DNA of 21,912 nucleotides, from NCBI GenBank assembly GCA_019894735.1, contig JAGXOB010000032.1:1-21912 (forward strand). The letters are read 5' to 3'. Every line of letters starts with the position of its first letter. Positions within the stretch are counted from its first letter, which is position 1. Below are positions 8,601-15,494 of this stretch, piece after piece. The position numbers and the translations under genes are program-made. Source of the stretch: Promethearchaeota archaeon. Its GTDB lineage: Archaea; Asgardarchaeota; Lokiarchaeia; Sigynarchaeales; SOKP01. The notes under the pieces are model-generated. The model had not been told where the DNA came from, made no database searches, and saw only the letters and a list, made by a program, of their open reading frames with translations.

Positions 8601-10568
8601 ATAACAGAAACTCAGAAAGAAGAAGCTTTCAGAATGATAGATGATGCAGAAGAGTTATTAAGACAAGGAGATTATGAACAAGCTATCGATAAATATTATC
8701 AAGCAGAGCTAATTTTAATTCAAATCAATTTTCCAACAGATCTTGTTAAAGATGCGATAAGTAAAATACAAGGAGAGAAAAGAAAAGCAGAAATAGAAAA
8801 ACAGCAAGAACTAGAAACTAAACTTAGAAAGGAAGAAGAAGAAAAACAATTCCTACAGGCAATTACAAATAAAATGAAGTATGAAGACGACCAAATGAGA
8901 GCTAAGCATATAGAACTCAAAAAACATGAGGACTTAAAAGCATACCTAGAGAAACGTAAAGAAGTTGCTTTTGAATTAATTGATGAAGCTGATAATTTAG
9001 TAAAACAAGGAAATTACGATAAAGCACTTGAATATTATAGAAGCGTTGAATTGGTATTAAATGAAATAAGATATCCAACAAATTCAATTAAGGAGCAAAT
9101 TGTTAAAGTTAAGGAAAGAAAAAGAAGCGAAGAATTGCAAAAACAGAAAGACCTTGAAGCTAGACTTCAAAAAGAAAGAGAAGAGTTTAATTTTAAGAAG
9201 AAAGTTGCTGGTGATCTACTTAAAGAAAAGAAGCGTTTAAAATTAAAACAAATAGCTATAGAAAAACAAACATTAACGGTAGAAATTATTAATGGGAAGA
9301 AGAATGATGCATTTAAAATCTTAGATGATGCAGAGCATCAAATTAAGAATTCTGAATTTGAACTTGCTATTTTAAGTTATAGAAAAGCAATGTTAATTCT
9401 AAATGAAATCCAATTCCCAACAGATTCAATTAACGAAATGATAACCAAAGTAAACAATCTTAAAATAAAGAAAGAACAAGAACAAAAACAAAAATTGAAA
9501 AGAGAGCTGGAAGGACTAAAAGAAGAAAAAAATCTAGAAGAAATATTAGAAGAAAGACGAAGGCAAGAGAGAGAGAAAAAGATCGCTCAAAAGATTGCAC
9601 TTCAGCAAAGAGAACGAACTGTCCAAGATCAACTCACATACAGAGAAGCTGCCTATTCTTTTCTTGAAGACGGAGGAAAGTTTCTTAACGCGAGAACGCC
9701 TGATTATGATAAAGCAATATCATTATATATACAAGCTAGAAATTTATTAGCTGAAAAAATTGGTTGGGAGCCTGAAATCAATAACTTGAACATTCTAATT
9801 AATGATTTAGTTCAAGAAAAAGCTAAGTATAAAGAAAAGAAAAAGTTAGAGGCAGAAACTAGAATCAAGAGACAACAAGAATATGAACTATTTCGACAGC
9901 AAATTCAAAAACAGCAGTTGGAAGATCAAATTAACAAGCGAGAACAACAAAAAAAGCTAAAGAAGTTATACGAAGATCAAAAATATGCGGAGATAACTAA
10001 GGAGGAGGGTTTAAGTTTAATAGATGAGGGAAAGGAACTAACTATGAAATATAATTTTGACGAAGCTTATAAAAAGTTTAACCGCGCGATTCAAAAATTC
10101 AATGAAATTGGTTGGAGTGAACAAACGAAGTATATTCAGAAAGAAATAGAAAATACAAAACTCTTCGAGCAACAGGTAAAAGAGAATGATATAAAAATCC
10201 AAAAAATCCATGAAGAATTAGAAATTAAAAAAAGAAATGAAGAACGCCAAATAAAAGTAGCTGAAAGTAAATTAAGAGTTACAATTAAAGAAGTAGGTGA
10301 TCTGGCTGGCGATGTCTCGCAACTTATTAAAATTAAAAAAGCACAAGACGAAGTTAAATCGAAACAGAAAAAAGAAAAAATAATTTCAGAATCAAAACAA
10401 TTTAAAAGAGATATGAAAGACTTAATTATTTTGAAAGAAGAATTAACGAAAGAACTGTCAGCCTCAAAGGAAAAGGATGAGAAGCGAAAAAAAGACCTCG
10501 AATTAGCGAAGGATAAAGAAAAAGCAGACGAAATTAAGAAAATGCTTAAAGATATGTCGAAAAAATAA
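5646..10568 (+). CDS. Giant coiled-coil protein with 14 TPR/MIT-like helical units
   Basis: This 1640-residue, highly charged, all-helical protein has no signal peptide or membrane segment. Fourteen related units of about 36 residues start near residues 11, 87, 202, 297, 410, 529, 645, 761, 877, 994, 1108, 1222, 1336 and 1455. The consensus is roughly AFKxLDEAxxxLxxGdYdxAIexY followed by xxAxxlfxxIxW, ending in an aromatic residue (Trp, sometimes Phe or Tyr). Most units continue into a third helix and then Lys/Glu/Gln/Arg-rich coiled coil; from unit 6 onward the spacing is 114-119 residues and three successive gaps are exactly 116. The C-terminal 150 residues are uninterrupted charged helix. 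The helix A/helix B pattern fits TPR, while the added third helix recalls the three-helix MIT domain of Vps4. A long scaffold, cytoskeleton-like or trafficking adaptor role is inferred from architecture only. The ATG at 5646 is the first good start; its SD is weak. Confidence 0.85.
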   Translation: MEGKEELAQEALRYLNLAQSFEEKKDFEKAIENYQLAAEYLKNSGYLINKISDIYSRIEELKEFAKQEIIYSQVSAKSQIEEIQDQAFTLLDGAQKLESDGFLEDAINQYMSAIKLLVQAGWSEVQLENLKTKLTLLAEKIEQRKRVKTHGESEILQNTNVSRETEPQVLSAFGEKKSVTKEEELKKYKEMKEQEERIQQDAFTFIDNAKFFEKDKKLDKAIENYENAVNLLESIGWQDQTQNITLIINKLKKEKFEYEKFKEQKLLEPIIIKEKREDTGIEIKEIRRDDEKIQFDAFNLVDIGKKLEREKKYEQAIDNFEKAIELFQSIEWDSYIQPVRSFIKNVKDKQENEEKAEELTQKRESELKNLQDTIYLKEREEVIQTARELDQKRLEYELKNKEESRREEHFFTVLDEADRLIKENRAYSEAIKKYTEALDLLTKLGAGWESHATTIKNTISSIKRLQETQIEKDLDEQKKLEQRKKLDLEFQQQTSIQLAKEREKIKQRESTLQIRRDEVEYREKQKEEAFKALDAAENYVKNSDLDKGIIAYQSAGNFFASIHWNDELHLIENSIRELEKRKRDRSIADQKVIQKSIEKYKTEQQFQEQMSKQLQQERERLKKREIKVRDQKAELEYREKRKGEAFKILDQAQSFLEKGDYEKTIEMYQDVTNIFAGIQWYDEMERIGNAIIEIENKKCNAEIKKQREIENLIKREREDREFQDKLISEMKIKKEKLTQREVVKKKREDELSFRETQKQEAFKMLDEAQNYLSLGKFDLAIEKYREVNGIFAQIQWLEEIPLINQTVNQIESKRKEEDFRKQREFEQIIKEEAENREFLNNITILREREKLKEQKIKESLEQKKELSAQNLTLQNNSFKIIEDADEYLKHDQFEEALGAYHEALNLLKNIGWTGNYITLLEDSIQSVQFKMKEKEQRMLQKKKNLRTQLKEERKFEQELTQNLQEEKERMLAKKVELLKREEILQITETQKEEAFRMIDDAEELLRQGDYEQAIDKYYQAELILIQINFPTDLVKDAISKIQGEKRKAEIEKQQELETKLRKEEEEKQFLQAITNKMKYEDDQMRAKHIELKKHEDLKAYLEKRKEVAFELIDEADNLVKQGNYDKALEYYRSVELVLNEIRYPTNSIKEQIVKVKERKRSEELQKQKDLEARLQKEREEFNFKKKVAGDLLKEKKRLKLKQIAIEKQTLTVEIINGKKNDAFKILDDAEHQIKNSEFELAILSYRKAMLILNEIQFPTDSINEMITKVNNLKIKKEQEQKQKLKRELEGLKEEKNLEEILEERRRQEREKKIAQKIALQQRERTVQDQLTYREAAYSFLEDGGKFLNARTPDYDKAISLYIQARNLLAEKIGWEPEINNLNILINDLVQEKAKYKEKKKLEAETRIKRQQEYELFRQQIQKQQLEDQINKREQQKKLKKLYEDQKYAEITKEEGLSLIDEGKELTMKYNFDEAYKKFNRAIQKFNEIGWSEQTKYIQKEIENTKLFEQQVKENDIKIQKIHEELEIKKRNEERQIKVAESKLRVTIKEVGDLAGDVSQLIKIKKAQDEVKSKQKKEKIISESKQFKRDMKDLIILKEELTKELSASKEKDEKRKKDLELAKDKEKADEIKKMLKDMSKK
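7230..10115 (+). repeat. Periodic ~348-bp protein-coding repeat (units 6-14)
   Basis: The unit starts at 7230, 7578, 7926, 8274, 8625, 8967, 9309, 9651 and 10008. The spacings are 348, 348, 348, 351, 342, 342, 342 and 357 bp, all in frame. DNA copies are clearly diverged and the similarity is best seen in protein, so this is an old internal duplication series rather than a recent satellite. Units 1-5 (5676-7229) belong to the same series but are less regularly spaced. Confidence 0.8.
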
Positions 10569-10577
10569 TCGAAATAA

Positions 10578-12113
10578 TTAATTTACGCTTTTCCGATTTT
10601 TTATATTTATACTCAATTTTCCGATATATACTAAACTAACTAAACTAATCCCGAAAAAAAGAATAAAAACAATGTTCCTATATTCTACAACTAATCGTAC
10701 TAAAAAATTACCTGTTCCTCTTTGAATTGATTTTACTATTAAAAAATAGTTTTGTTCTACATCAGTGAAAACACCCATTCTTTTTGCTGAGCTTTCTTGA
10801 AATAGTAGATTAATAGTGTGAGAGACTAAATTCGGCATTCCATATTCATTAGGGGGCATTTCATATAAATACATTTCTGCGTGTGCCAAATTTAACTGAA
10901 GTAGTTCAAAATAATAGTAACTTGGATTTAGTCTAATTGGTAAACAAAATACAGTATAATTTTGAGTTAGAGAGACCGCGATTTCGGTGCTACCATTTAT
11001 TAAAACAGGAGGATTTAACGATTCTAGCGCAGCGTATCCTTGAATAACACCCCATCCTTGTATATTATCTTGAAAGACTCTCGGATTTATAGTTCTATAT
11101 GAAGTTAACGAGAGGATGCTTTTTAGTTGCAGAGGAGTTAATGTTTCTTTTTTCTCTAGCATCAAGGCTGCTAATCCAGCTACAAATGGAGTAGCTCCTG
11201 AAGTTCCTGACCTAAACGTGTAATCGTCTGGAAAGTCAGTATCAGCACCATATATACCAACCGCTGGAGCACATACATCAGGCTTTTTTATAAATTCAAA
11301 AGTTGGGCCTCCAGAGCTAAGCGGATACATTTCCCCATCATAATCAACTCCACCAACAGCAAGAACCTTTTTATCTGAAGCAGGAGAGTTAATAGTTCCG
11401 TCTCTATCAGATTGCGAGGGACTCCCATCGTTACCAGCAGCAGCTACTACTAAAATTCCATTATCAACAAGTCTTCTAGCAATTTGTTGGAGATATATTA
11501 TTTGAAATAGGTTATCCCCTTCCGGTTTTGCTCCAAAACTCATGCTGACGATTCTAATATTGTAAATATCTTTATTTTGAAGAATCCAATTAATAGCATT
11601 TTCAAAAACGGAAATGTTTGTTTCCCCACTACTATCAAAAATTCTTAAGATAACTAAATTTATTCCGGGTGCTACACCCTGATAGTCGCTGCAATTTCCT
11701 CCCAATATCGAAGCTACCCATGTACCGTGCCCGTTACCATCTTGAGGGACATCTGATGTATTTGTTATTAAATCGAAATATTTAAGAATCCGGTCAGACC
11801 AATTTAGTTTACCATCGTTAGTAAAAGCGCTATGGTTCCCAAAAATACCGGTATCTAGTATAGCAACAGTAATATTTTTTCCTGTAAATTCGCCTTCCCA
11901 TACATTTTCTTGTAAACCAATATGATCTTGTGCGTTGTAAGTAGAACTAATTTCTATAATACTTGGAAAAGGATCTAAACTAATATTTCTATTAGAACCG
12001 TTTTGATATAGATCGCCAACTTGTGGAATCTCGTAATCGTTGGTAGCAAGAAATATAATTTGGGTTACGGGAAGCGCTACAATAACGAAAAAAATAATAA
12101 ATAGCTTTTTCAA
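10578..12113 (-). CDS. Subtilisin-like serine protease (S8), secreted and C-terminally membrane-anchored
   Basis: A 511-residue extracytoplasmic endopeptidase. The N-terminus MKKLFIIFFVIVALPVT is a signal peptide or anchor. The catalytic residues are all present: Asp87 in VAILDTGIFG, His129 in GNGHGTWVAS, the oxyanion Asn228 in AAAGNDG and Ser305 in SGTSGATPF. A C-terminal domain of about 120 residues follows the protease core, then a hydrophobic segment (about 480-498) and a short basic tail (KNRKS), suggesting an enzyme tethered on the outside of the membrane. The only in-frame start that keeps the signal peptide is TTG at 12113; the next Met is inside the catalytic domain. A TATA-rich segment at 12154-12166, shared with the divergent E1 gene, fits a leader of about 20 bases. 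No substrate is indicated by the neighbours. Its stop lies 9 bp from the end of the convergent repeat-protein gene. Confidence 0.93.
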   Translation of the reverse strand: MKKLFIIFFVIVALPVTQIIFLATNDYEIPQVGDLYQNGSNRNISLDPFPSIIEISSTYNAQDHIGLQENVWEGEFTGKNITVAILDTGIFGNHSAFTNDGKLNWSDRILKYFDLITNTSDVPQDGNGHGTWVASILGGNCSDYQGVAPGINLVILRIFDSSGETNISVFENAINWILQNKDIYNIRIVSMSFGAKPEGDNLFQIIYLQQIARRLVDNGILVVAAAGNDGSPSQSDRDGTINSPASDKKVLAVGGVDYDGEMYPLSSGGPTFEFIKKPDVCAPAVGIYGADTDFPDDYTFRSGTSGATPFVAGLAALMLEKKETLTPLQLKSILSLTSYRTINPRVFQDNIQGWGVIQGYAALESLNPPVLINGSTEIAVSLTQNYTVFCLPIRLNPSYYYFELLQLNLAHAEMYLYEMPPNEYGMPNLVSHTINLLFQESSAKRMGVFTDVEQNYFLIVKSIQRGTGNFLVRLVVEYRNIVFILFFGISLVSLVYIGKLSINIKNRKSVN

Positions 12114-12153
12114 AAAGAAACACTAAAAGAATTTAAATTTTCTTGAAGAATAA

Positions 12154-12166
12154 TTTATATATAATA
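12154..12166. promoter_or_regulatory. Shared TATA-rich element between subtilisin and E1 genes
   Basis: TTTATATATAATA is nearly self-complementary and can be read as a TATA box in both directions. Rightward it would start transcription about 26 bases on, near 12184, just before the E1 ATG at 12191. Leftward it would start near 12134, ahead of the protease TTG at 12113. Its position also argues against an E1 start at the upstream in-frame TTG (12143). Confidence 0.5.
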
Positions 12167-12190
12167 TCATATAATTTAGGGATATTTAAA

Positions 12191-13768
12191 ATGACAGTAA
12201 ACAAGGAAGAGATCAAAAAATCACGGATGTACGCCCGACAGCAACTAATAGAGGGGTGGGATCAGGAAATCGTTAATGAAGGAAGCGTAATGATCGTAGG
12301 TGTTGGAGCCTTAGGTTGCGAGATTGCTAAGGATTTCGCCTTAATGGGTATAGGAAAAATAGTGCTGGTGGATTTAGACACTATTGAAACCTCTAACCTC
12401 TCACGGCAAATGCTTTTCAAACCCGGTGACGAAGGCCGTCCTAAAGCAGAAGTCGCCGCAGAAAGGTTAAAGGATATGAACCCATTTTTAAAAGTTGATT
12501 TTTACTTTGAAAAACTTCAAAAATTACCAATGTCAGTGTACGAAGAATGTGACGTTATTATTGCAGCTTTAGATAACTTTAACGCAAGGTTAGATTTAAA
12601 CAAAATATGTCTGAGATTAAAAAAACCCATGGTAGAAGGTGGAACTGTAGGATTTGAAGGCCACGTTCAAGTGGTTATTCCAGAGGGCTCTGGATTCGAA
12701 TACAAAACTAGAGAAATTGAGATCGAAAAAATTGTTGAAACTAAAATGTGGGAATTTGATAATCCAGAGTATTTAGATGCTCAGAAAGAAATTGAGCAGT
12801 TAGAATATCTAATTGAAAGGTTAAAAATAGAGAAATTAGGACCTTTTAGAAAGCTCGTTCGAAAACAAGTTGAAGCAGAATTCGACAAAAATTATGCTCA
12901 AGACTTATTAGACATCACTCCTTGTTATCGTTGTTTGGTTCCGATCCCTCCAGCAGACGATAAATTGGTAGCCGCGTGCACTTTAAAAGGACTCCCAAGA
13001 AATAGAAACCATTGCGTTATAAAAGCAGAAGTTAATTTTGAAAAAGAATATGGCTTTAAACCAGATATGAATTTAGACGATGATGTTGTAAAATTAAAAG
13101 CATTAGCACAGAAAGAACTAGAAGATTTACGGACAAGAGTGTTTAATGAAAATGTTTCTCCTGAAAAATTAGAAGCGCTTAGCTCAGAAGAAATTCAAGA
13201 GTGGAAAGAAAACATTAAAGAAACATTTGGTGCTGATTACAAATTCGAAGAAATGGAAAATATCTTAGGAAATAAAATTGCGGCTATTCAATCTGTTAGC
13301 TCAATTATTTCTAGCATTCAATCCCAAGAAGCTTTAAAACTATTATTTCGATTATATGGTCGAAATATTGGTCCTCCAATGGATCCTCCTTATGTTAATT
13401 ATAACGGCGTGTATGGTCAATTTGACCATTTAGATATTATTAAAAGAGATGATTGTCTTGCTTGTGGGAAAATTGAAGGAGAAGAGAATGTACAAATAGT
13501 TGTACCATTTGATGCTGACATAGGCTACATATTCAAAGCTATGAGAATATCAGGTCATGAATTGGAACCAATATTGTGGATGATTACTAATCCAGTTAAT
13601 AAAGAAATGTTTTGGAATCCCTACATGAGTGGAGAATTTAAAGATCCGACCATAAAATTAACAGCTCTTAAAGTTAAAAGTAATGATATTATTACTCTTA
13701 CTCCACTTGGAAAGGCAAAGGTCGAATCAGAGATCAAGAAGTATAACGTAATAATAACCTATATGTAA
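12191..13768 (+). CDS. Ubiquitin-activating E1-like enzyme
   Basis: E1 enzymes adenylate the C-terminus of a ubiquitin-like protein and load it on a cysteine for transfer to E2. The 525-residue protein has a ThiF/E1 Rossmann domain with the ATP loop GVGALG (37-42), VDLD (60-63), LSRQ (Arg72), RPKAE (Lys85) and ALDN (Asp128). The catalytic-cysteine segment ACTLKGLP (Cys263) is very like the CTLKxxP of eukaryotic E1s. Zn-binding pairs are Cys245/Cys248 and Cys422/Cys425. A C-terminal ubiquitin-fold domain from about residue 433 would dock E2. A charged helical insert (about 180-235) precedes the cysteine region. These features separate it from MoeB/ThiF, which lack the CTLK and ubiquitin-fold domains. 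The ATG at 12191 is chosen because the TATA element lies between it and an upstream TTG. The E2 gene lies 2.4 kb downstream on the opposite strand. Confidence 0.93.
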   Translation: MTVNKEEIKKSRMYARQQLIEGWDQEIVNEGSVMIVGVGALGCEIAKDFALMGIGKIVLVDLDTIETSNLSRQMLFKPGDEGRPKAEVAAERLKDMNPFLKVDFYFEKLQKLPMSVYEECDVIIAALDNFNARLDLNKICLRLKKPMVEGGTVGFEGHVQVVIPEGSGFEYKTREIEIEKIVETKMWEFDNPEYLDAQKEIEQLEYLIERLKIEKLGPFRKLVRKQVEAEFDKNYAQDLLDITPCYRCLVPIPPADDKLVAACTLKGLPRNRNHCVIKAEVNFEKEYGFKPDMNLDDDVVKLKALAQKELEDLRTRVFNENVSPEKLEALSSEEIQEWKENIKETFGADYKFEEMENILGNKIAAIQSVSSIISSIQSQEALKLLFRLYGRNIGPPMDPPYVNYNGVYGQFDHLDIIKRDDCLACGKIEGEENVQIVVPFDADIGYIFKAMRISGHELEPILWMITNPVNKEMFWNPYMSGEFKDPTIKLTALKVKSNDIITLTPLGKAKVESEIKKYNVIITYM

Positions 13769-13790
13769 TATTTCTTTGTTTGTAATTCTT

Positions 13791-14399
13791 TTAATTTTTT
13801 CTAACTTTCTTGATAAAGTTGATAAGATCATCAATTATGTATGACTCAACTCCAGCATTCGCACCAGCTAATAAATCCATTTTTAAATCTCCAAAAAAAA
13901 TCATATCTTCTTTGAGTACTTGAAAATGTTCCCGAATTTTTAATAACCCTTCTGGATTGGGTTTCCATGCTCTTACATCTTCTCGTCCGACACAAAATTC
14001 AAATTTATTAACTACTCCGGCTATTTGTAGTGATTTGATAATAGTAGGTTTCGTGTTGAGAGAAAATACAGCTAACTTTACTGTCGAGTTCACTCCAAAT
14101 AATTCTTTGTTGGTAATAAAATAGATAACATCCTCATTGGGCTCGTTCTTTGTTATATTTTCGTTTTCGTATTTTTGCATTATGCTAAAATTATGACGTA
14201 GTTCCTCTTCGTCTCCTCGAGCAACAATGTCACTTAGAAGATTGGACATACGATGAAAATGACTTTTTTCTTTATACTTTTCCCTATAGCGAGCATTTAA
14301 TACTTTTCTTAAAGAATGCCAATCTGCCGCTAATTTGACAATCGTACCATCTAAATCGAAAACAATTACTTTCTTTCCTTTAAGGGAATATACATCCAT
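13791..14399 (-). CDS. HAD-superfamily hydrolase (probable phosphatase)
   Basis: A 202-residue haloacid-dehalogenase-fold enzyme with a helical cap, probably a small-molecule phosphatase. Motif I is FDLDGT (nucleophile Asp15, acid/base Asp17), motif II is AVFSLN, motif III Lys is in AWKPNPEG and motif IV is FFGDLKMDLLAGANAG. The motif III/IV pattern is typical of the Gph/PGMB-like subfamily, but the substrate cannot be predicted. An upstream in-frame TTG at 14408 adds three residues (TTG-GCC-ATA); the ATG at 14399 is preferred. No clear SD precedes either. It is convergent with the E1 gene (22-bp gap) and lies in the same direction as the QueG-like gene, 90 bp away, so the two may be co-transcribed. 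Confidence 0.88.
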   Translation of the reverse strand: MDVYSLKGKKVIVFDLDGTIVKLAADWHSLRKVLNARYREKYKEKSHFHRMSNLLSDIVARGDEEELRHNFSIMQKYENENITKNEPNEDVIYFITNKELFGVNSTVKLAVFSLNTKPTIIKSLQIAGVVNKFEFCVGREDVRAWKPNPEGLLKIREHFQVLKEDMIFFGDLKMDLLAGANAGVESYIIDDLINFIKKVRKN

Positions 14400-14489
14400 T
14401 ATGGCCAAATACAGTTAAAGTAAGTTCTATGAATAGTTAAAATAAGAAGATATCGAAGTTAAGGTTTAGTAATAGATTTTTTAGGCGGT

Positions 14490-15362
14490 TTACAATCGCG
14501 AATAATACATAGCTTTATAACCTATTTTATGAAAGGGACACTCCTTGATACACACGCTGCAGCCCGTAGTTTCGTAAAAATACTCAATGCATTTTTCGCC
14601 GTCAATTCGAGTTACCGTCCCATTTTCTTTAGTAATAGGCTCGTCGTAGATAGCGCTCACAGGACACATTACCGCACATCTCCTACATTTTCGACAATAG
14701 GTCTCAATTTCAAATTCAACTTCGGATCTTTCTGGAAGAGGAGATAGATTTACAGATATTACTGATAATCTCTGTCTAGGCCCAAATTTCTTTGTTATAA
14801 GAAGGCCTTGTCTTCCAATATGCCCTAAACCTGCTTTTACCGCCATAGCAGGGTAAAGTATTGGACCACCAAGAGGATGACAAGCAATTGCTCTATATCC
14901 CTTAGATCGAATAAAATCCGTTAATTTATTAGTAGCATCTCCTAACTCGGCGTAAATATTCATTGACTCAACTCCAGCTGGAAATTCGGGGGCAGTTTCG
15001 ATGGCATCGTAATCCATTTCCATCCCGAGAACAATAGCATTTAGATACAAAACCTCAATCCCACCTACATGGTCCTCTTCAAATATTAAATTTTCATCTA
15101 TAGGCGCAAATCCTATAAGATCGATACCTAAGCTTTTTGCTTGTTCTTCAACTTCATTCCAAAACTCTTTAGGCGCAATTTGAACTTCTTCTGGGAGCTC
15201 TGCAATTTCTCTTTTATACCCTGAAATTGCTTTGCGAACTGTTTTAAAAACCTTTGGCATTATCTTTTTCATTTTATCTGATGAGGGTCCTTCGATATTC
15301 GTTATATCGAATTTATTCATCTCTATTAATCGCGATTTTAACCCTTTGGACTTTTTAAACAA
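14490..15362 (-). CDS. QueG/reductive-dehalogenase-like protein with two 4Fe-4S clusters
   Basis: This redox protein is of the epoxyqueuosine reductase/reductive dehalogenase class. The N-terminal half contains LGIDLIGFAPID and the central signature GLGHIGRQGLLITKKFGPR, the counterpart of the GWGWIGKN...SPEFG block of QueG-like proteins. A double-cluster domain follows: CRKCRRCAVMCP (from about residue 223), then EKC and GCSVCIKECP, giving eight cysteines for two 4Fe-4S clusters. At about 290 residues it is shorter than QueG (about 380) and lacks the C-terminal HEAT-like region, so a queuosine role is uncertain. Starts considered are GTG 15371, TTG 15362 and ATG 15320. TTG 15362 is chosen because AGGTG (15369-15373) lies six bases before it, the same spacing as for aspartokinase. 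A TATA box at 15405-15413 supports an upstream start. Confidence 0.85.
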   Translation of the reverse strand: MFKKSKGLKSRLIEMNKFDITNIEGPSSDKMKKIMPKVFKTVRKAISGYKREIAELPEEVQIAPKEFWNEVEEQAKSLGIDLIGFAPIDENLIFEEDHVGGIEVLYLNAIVLGMEMDYDAIETAPEFPAGVESMNIYAELGDATNKLTDFIRSKGYRAIACHPLGGPILYPAMAVKAGLGHIGRQGLLITKKFGPRQRLSVISVNLSPLPERSEVEFEIETYCRKCRRCAVMCPVSAIYDEPITKENGTVTRIDGEKCIEYFYETTGCSVCIKECPFHKIGYKAMYYSRL

Positions 15363-15368
15363 GCATAA

Positions 15369-15373
15369 CACCT
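15369..15373 (-). promoter_or_regulatory. Shine-Dalgarno site deciding the QueG-like start
   Basis: On the minus strand AGGTG is followed by TTATGC and then the in-frame TTG at 15362. The ATG inside that spacer is out of frame and meets a stop after three codons. The GTG inside the SD itself (15371) is therefore unlikely to be the start. Confidence 0.5.
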
Positions 15374-15404
15374 AAGAACTAATTAGTTGCTTTAATCCAC
15401 TCAG

Positions 15405-15413
15405 TTTTATAAA
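15405..15413 (-). promoter_or_regulatory. TATA box of the QueG-like gene
   Basis: TTTATAAAA on the minus strand would place transcription start near 15383, about ten bases before the SD. It forms a divergent pair with the TATA box of the tautomerase gene at 15443-15451. Confidence 0.45.
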
Positions 15414-15442
15414 GATTATTATTTTTCAGCTGAAGAAATAAC

Positions 15443-15451
15443 CTTATAATA
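15443..15451 (+). promoter_or_regulatory. TATA box of the tautomerase-like gene
   Basis: TTATAATAT would start transcription near 15473. That is downstream of the only upstream in-frame conventional start (TTG at 15465) and upstream of the SD AAGGT at 15483-15487. A second TATA-like TATAAAA lies at 15468-15474 and, if used, would give a nearly leaderless message starting at about 15497. Confidence 0.45.
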
Positions 15452-15482
15452 TCTTCCACATTTATTGTATAAAACAGATACC

Positions 15483-15487
15483 AAGGT
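15483..15487 (+). promoter_or_regulatory. Shine-Dalgarno site deciding the tautomerase AUA start
   Basis: AAGGT lies seven bases before the ATA at 15495. It sits inside any reading begun at the TTG at 15465 and so points to initiation downstream. No ATG, GTG or TTG lies in frame between this site and the conserved N-terminal proline. Confidence 0.5.
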
Positions 15488-15494
15488 CATTATT

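Noticed and set aside
6362..8920. Several short minus-strand frames rich in Phe, Leu and Ser under the giant repeat gene, which look like membrane proteins.
   Set aside because: Lys/Glu-rich codons read backwards give Phe/Leu/Ser runs; the frames recur with the repeat and have no start signals.
5646..10568. Possible origin of the giant gene from recent tandem DNA duplication or a CRISPR-like array.
   Set aside because: The units are similar in protein but strongly diverged in DNA, vary in spacing by codons and stay in frame, which fits old protein repeats and not a CRISPR or satellite.
12143..12190. An upstream in-frame TTG that would extend the E1 protein by 16 residues.
   Set aside because: The TATA element at 12154-12166 lies between this TTG and the ATG at 12191, so the TTG would not be transcribed from it. 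The extra residues are not part of the E1 fold.
15465..15494. TTG at 15465 as the start of the tautomerase-like gene.
   Set aside because: It would bury the catalytic proline under an extension with no counterpart in the family and would place the SD AAGGT inside the coding region.
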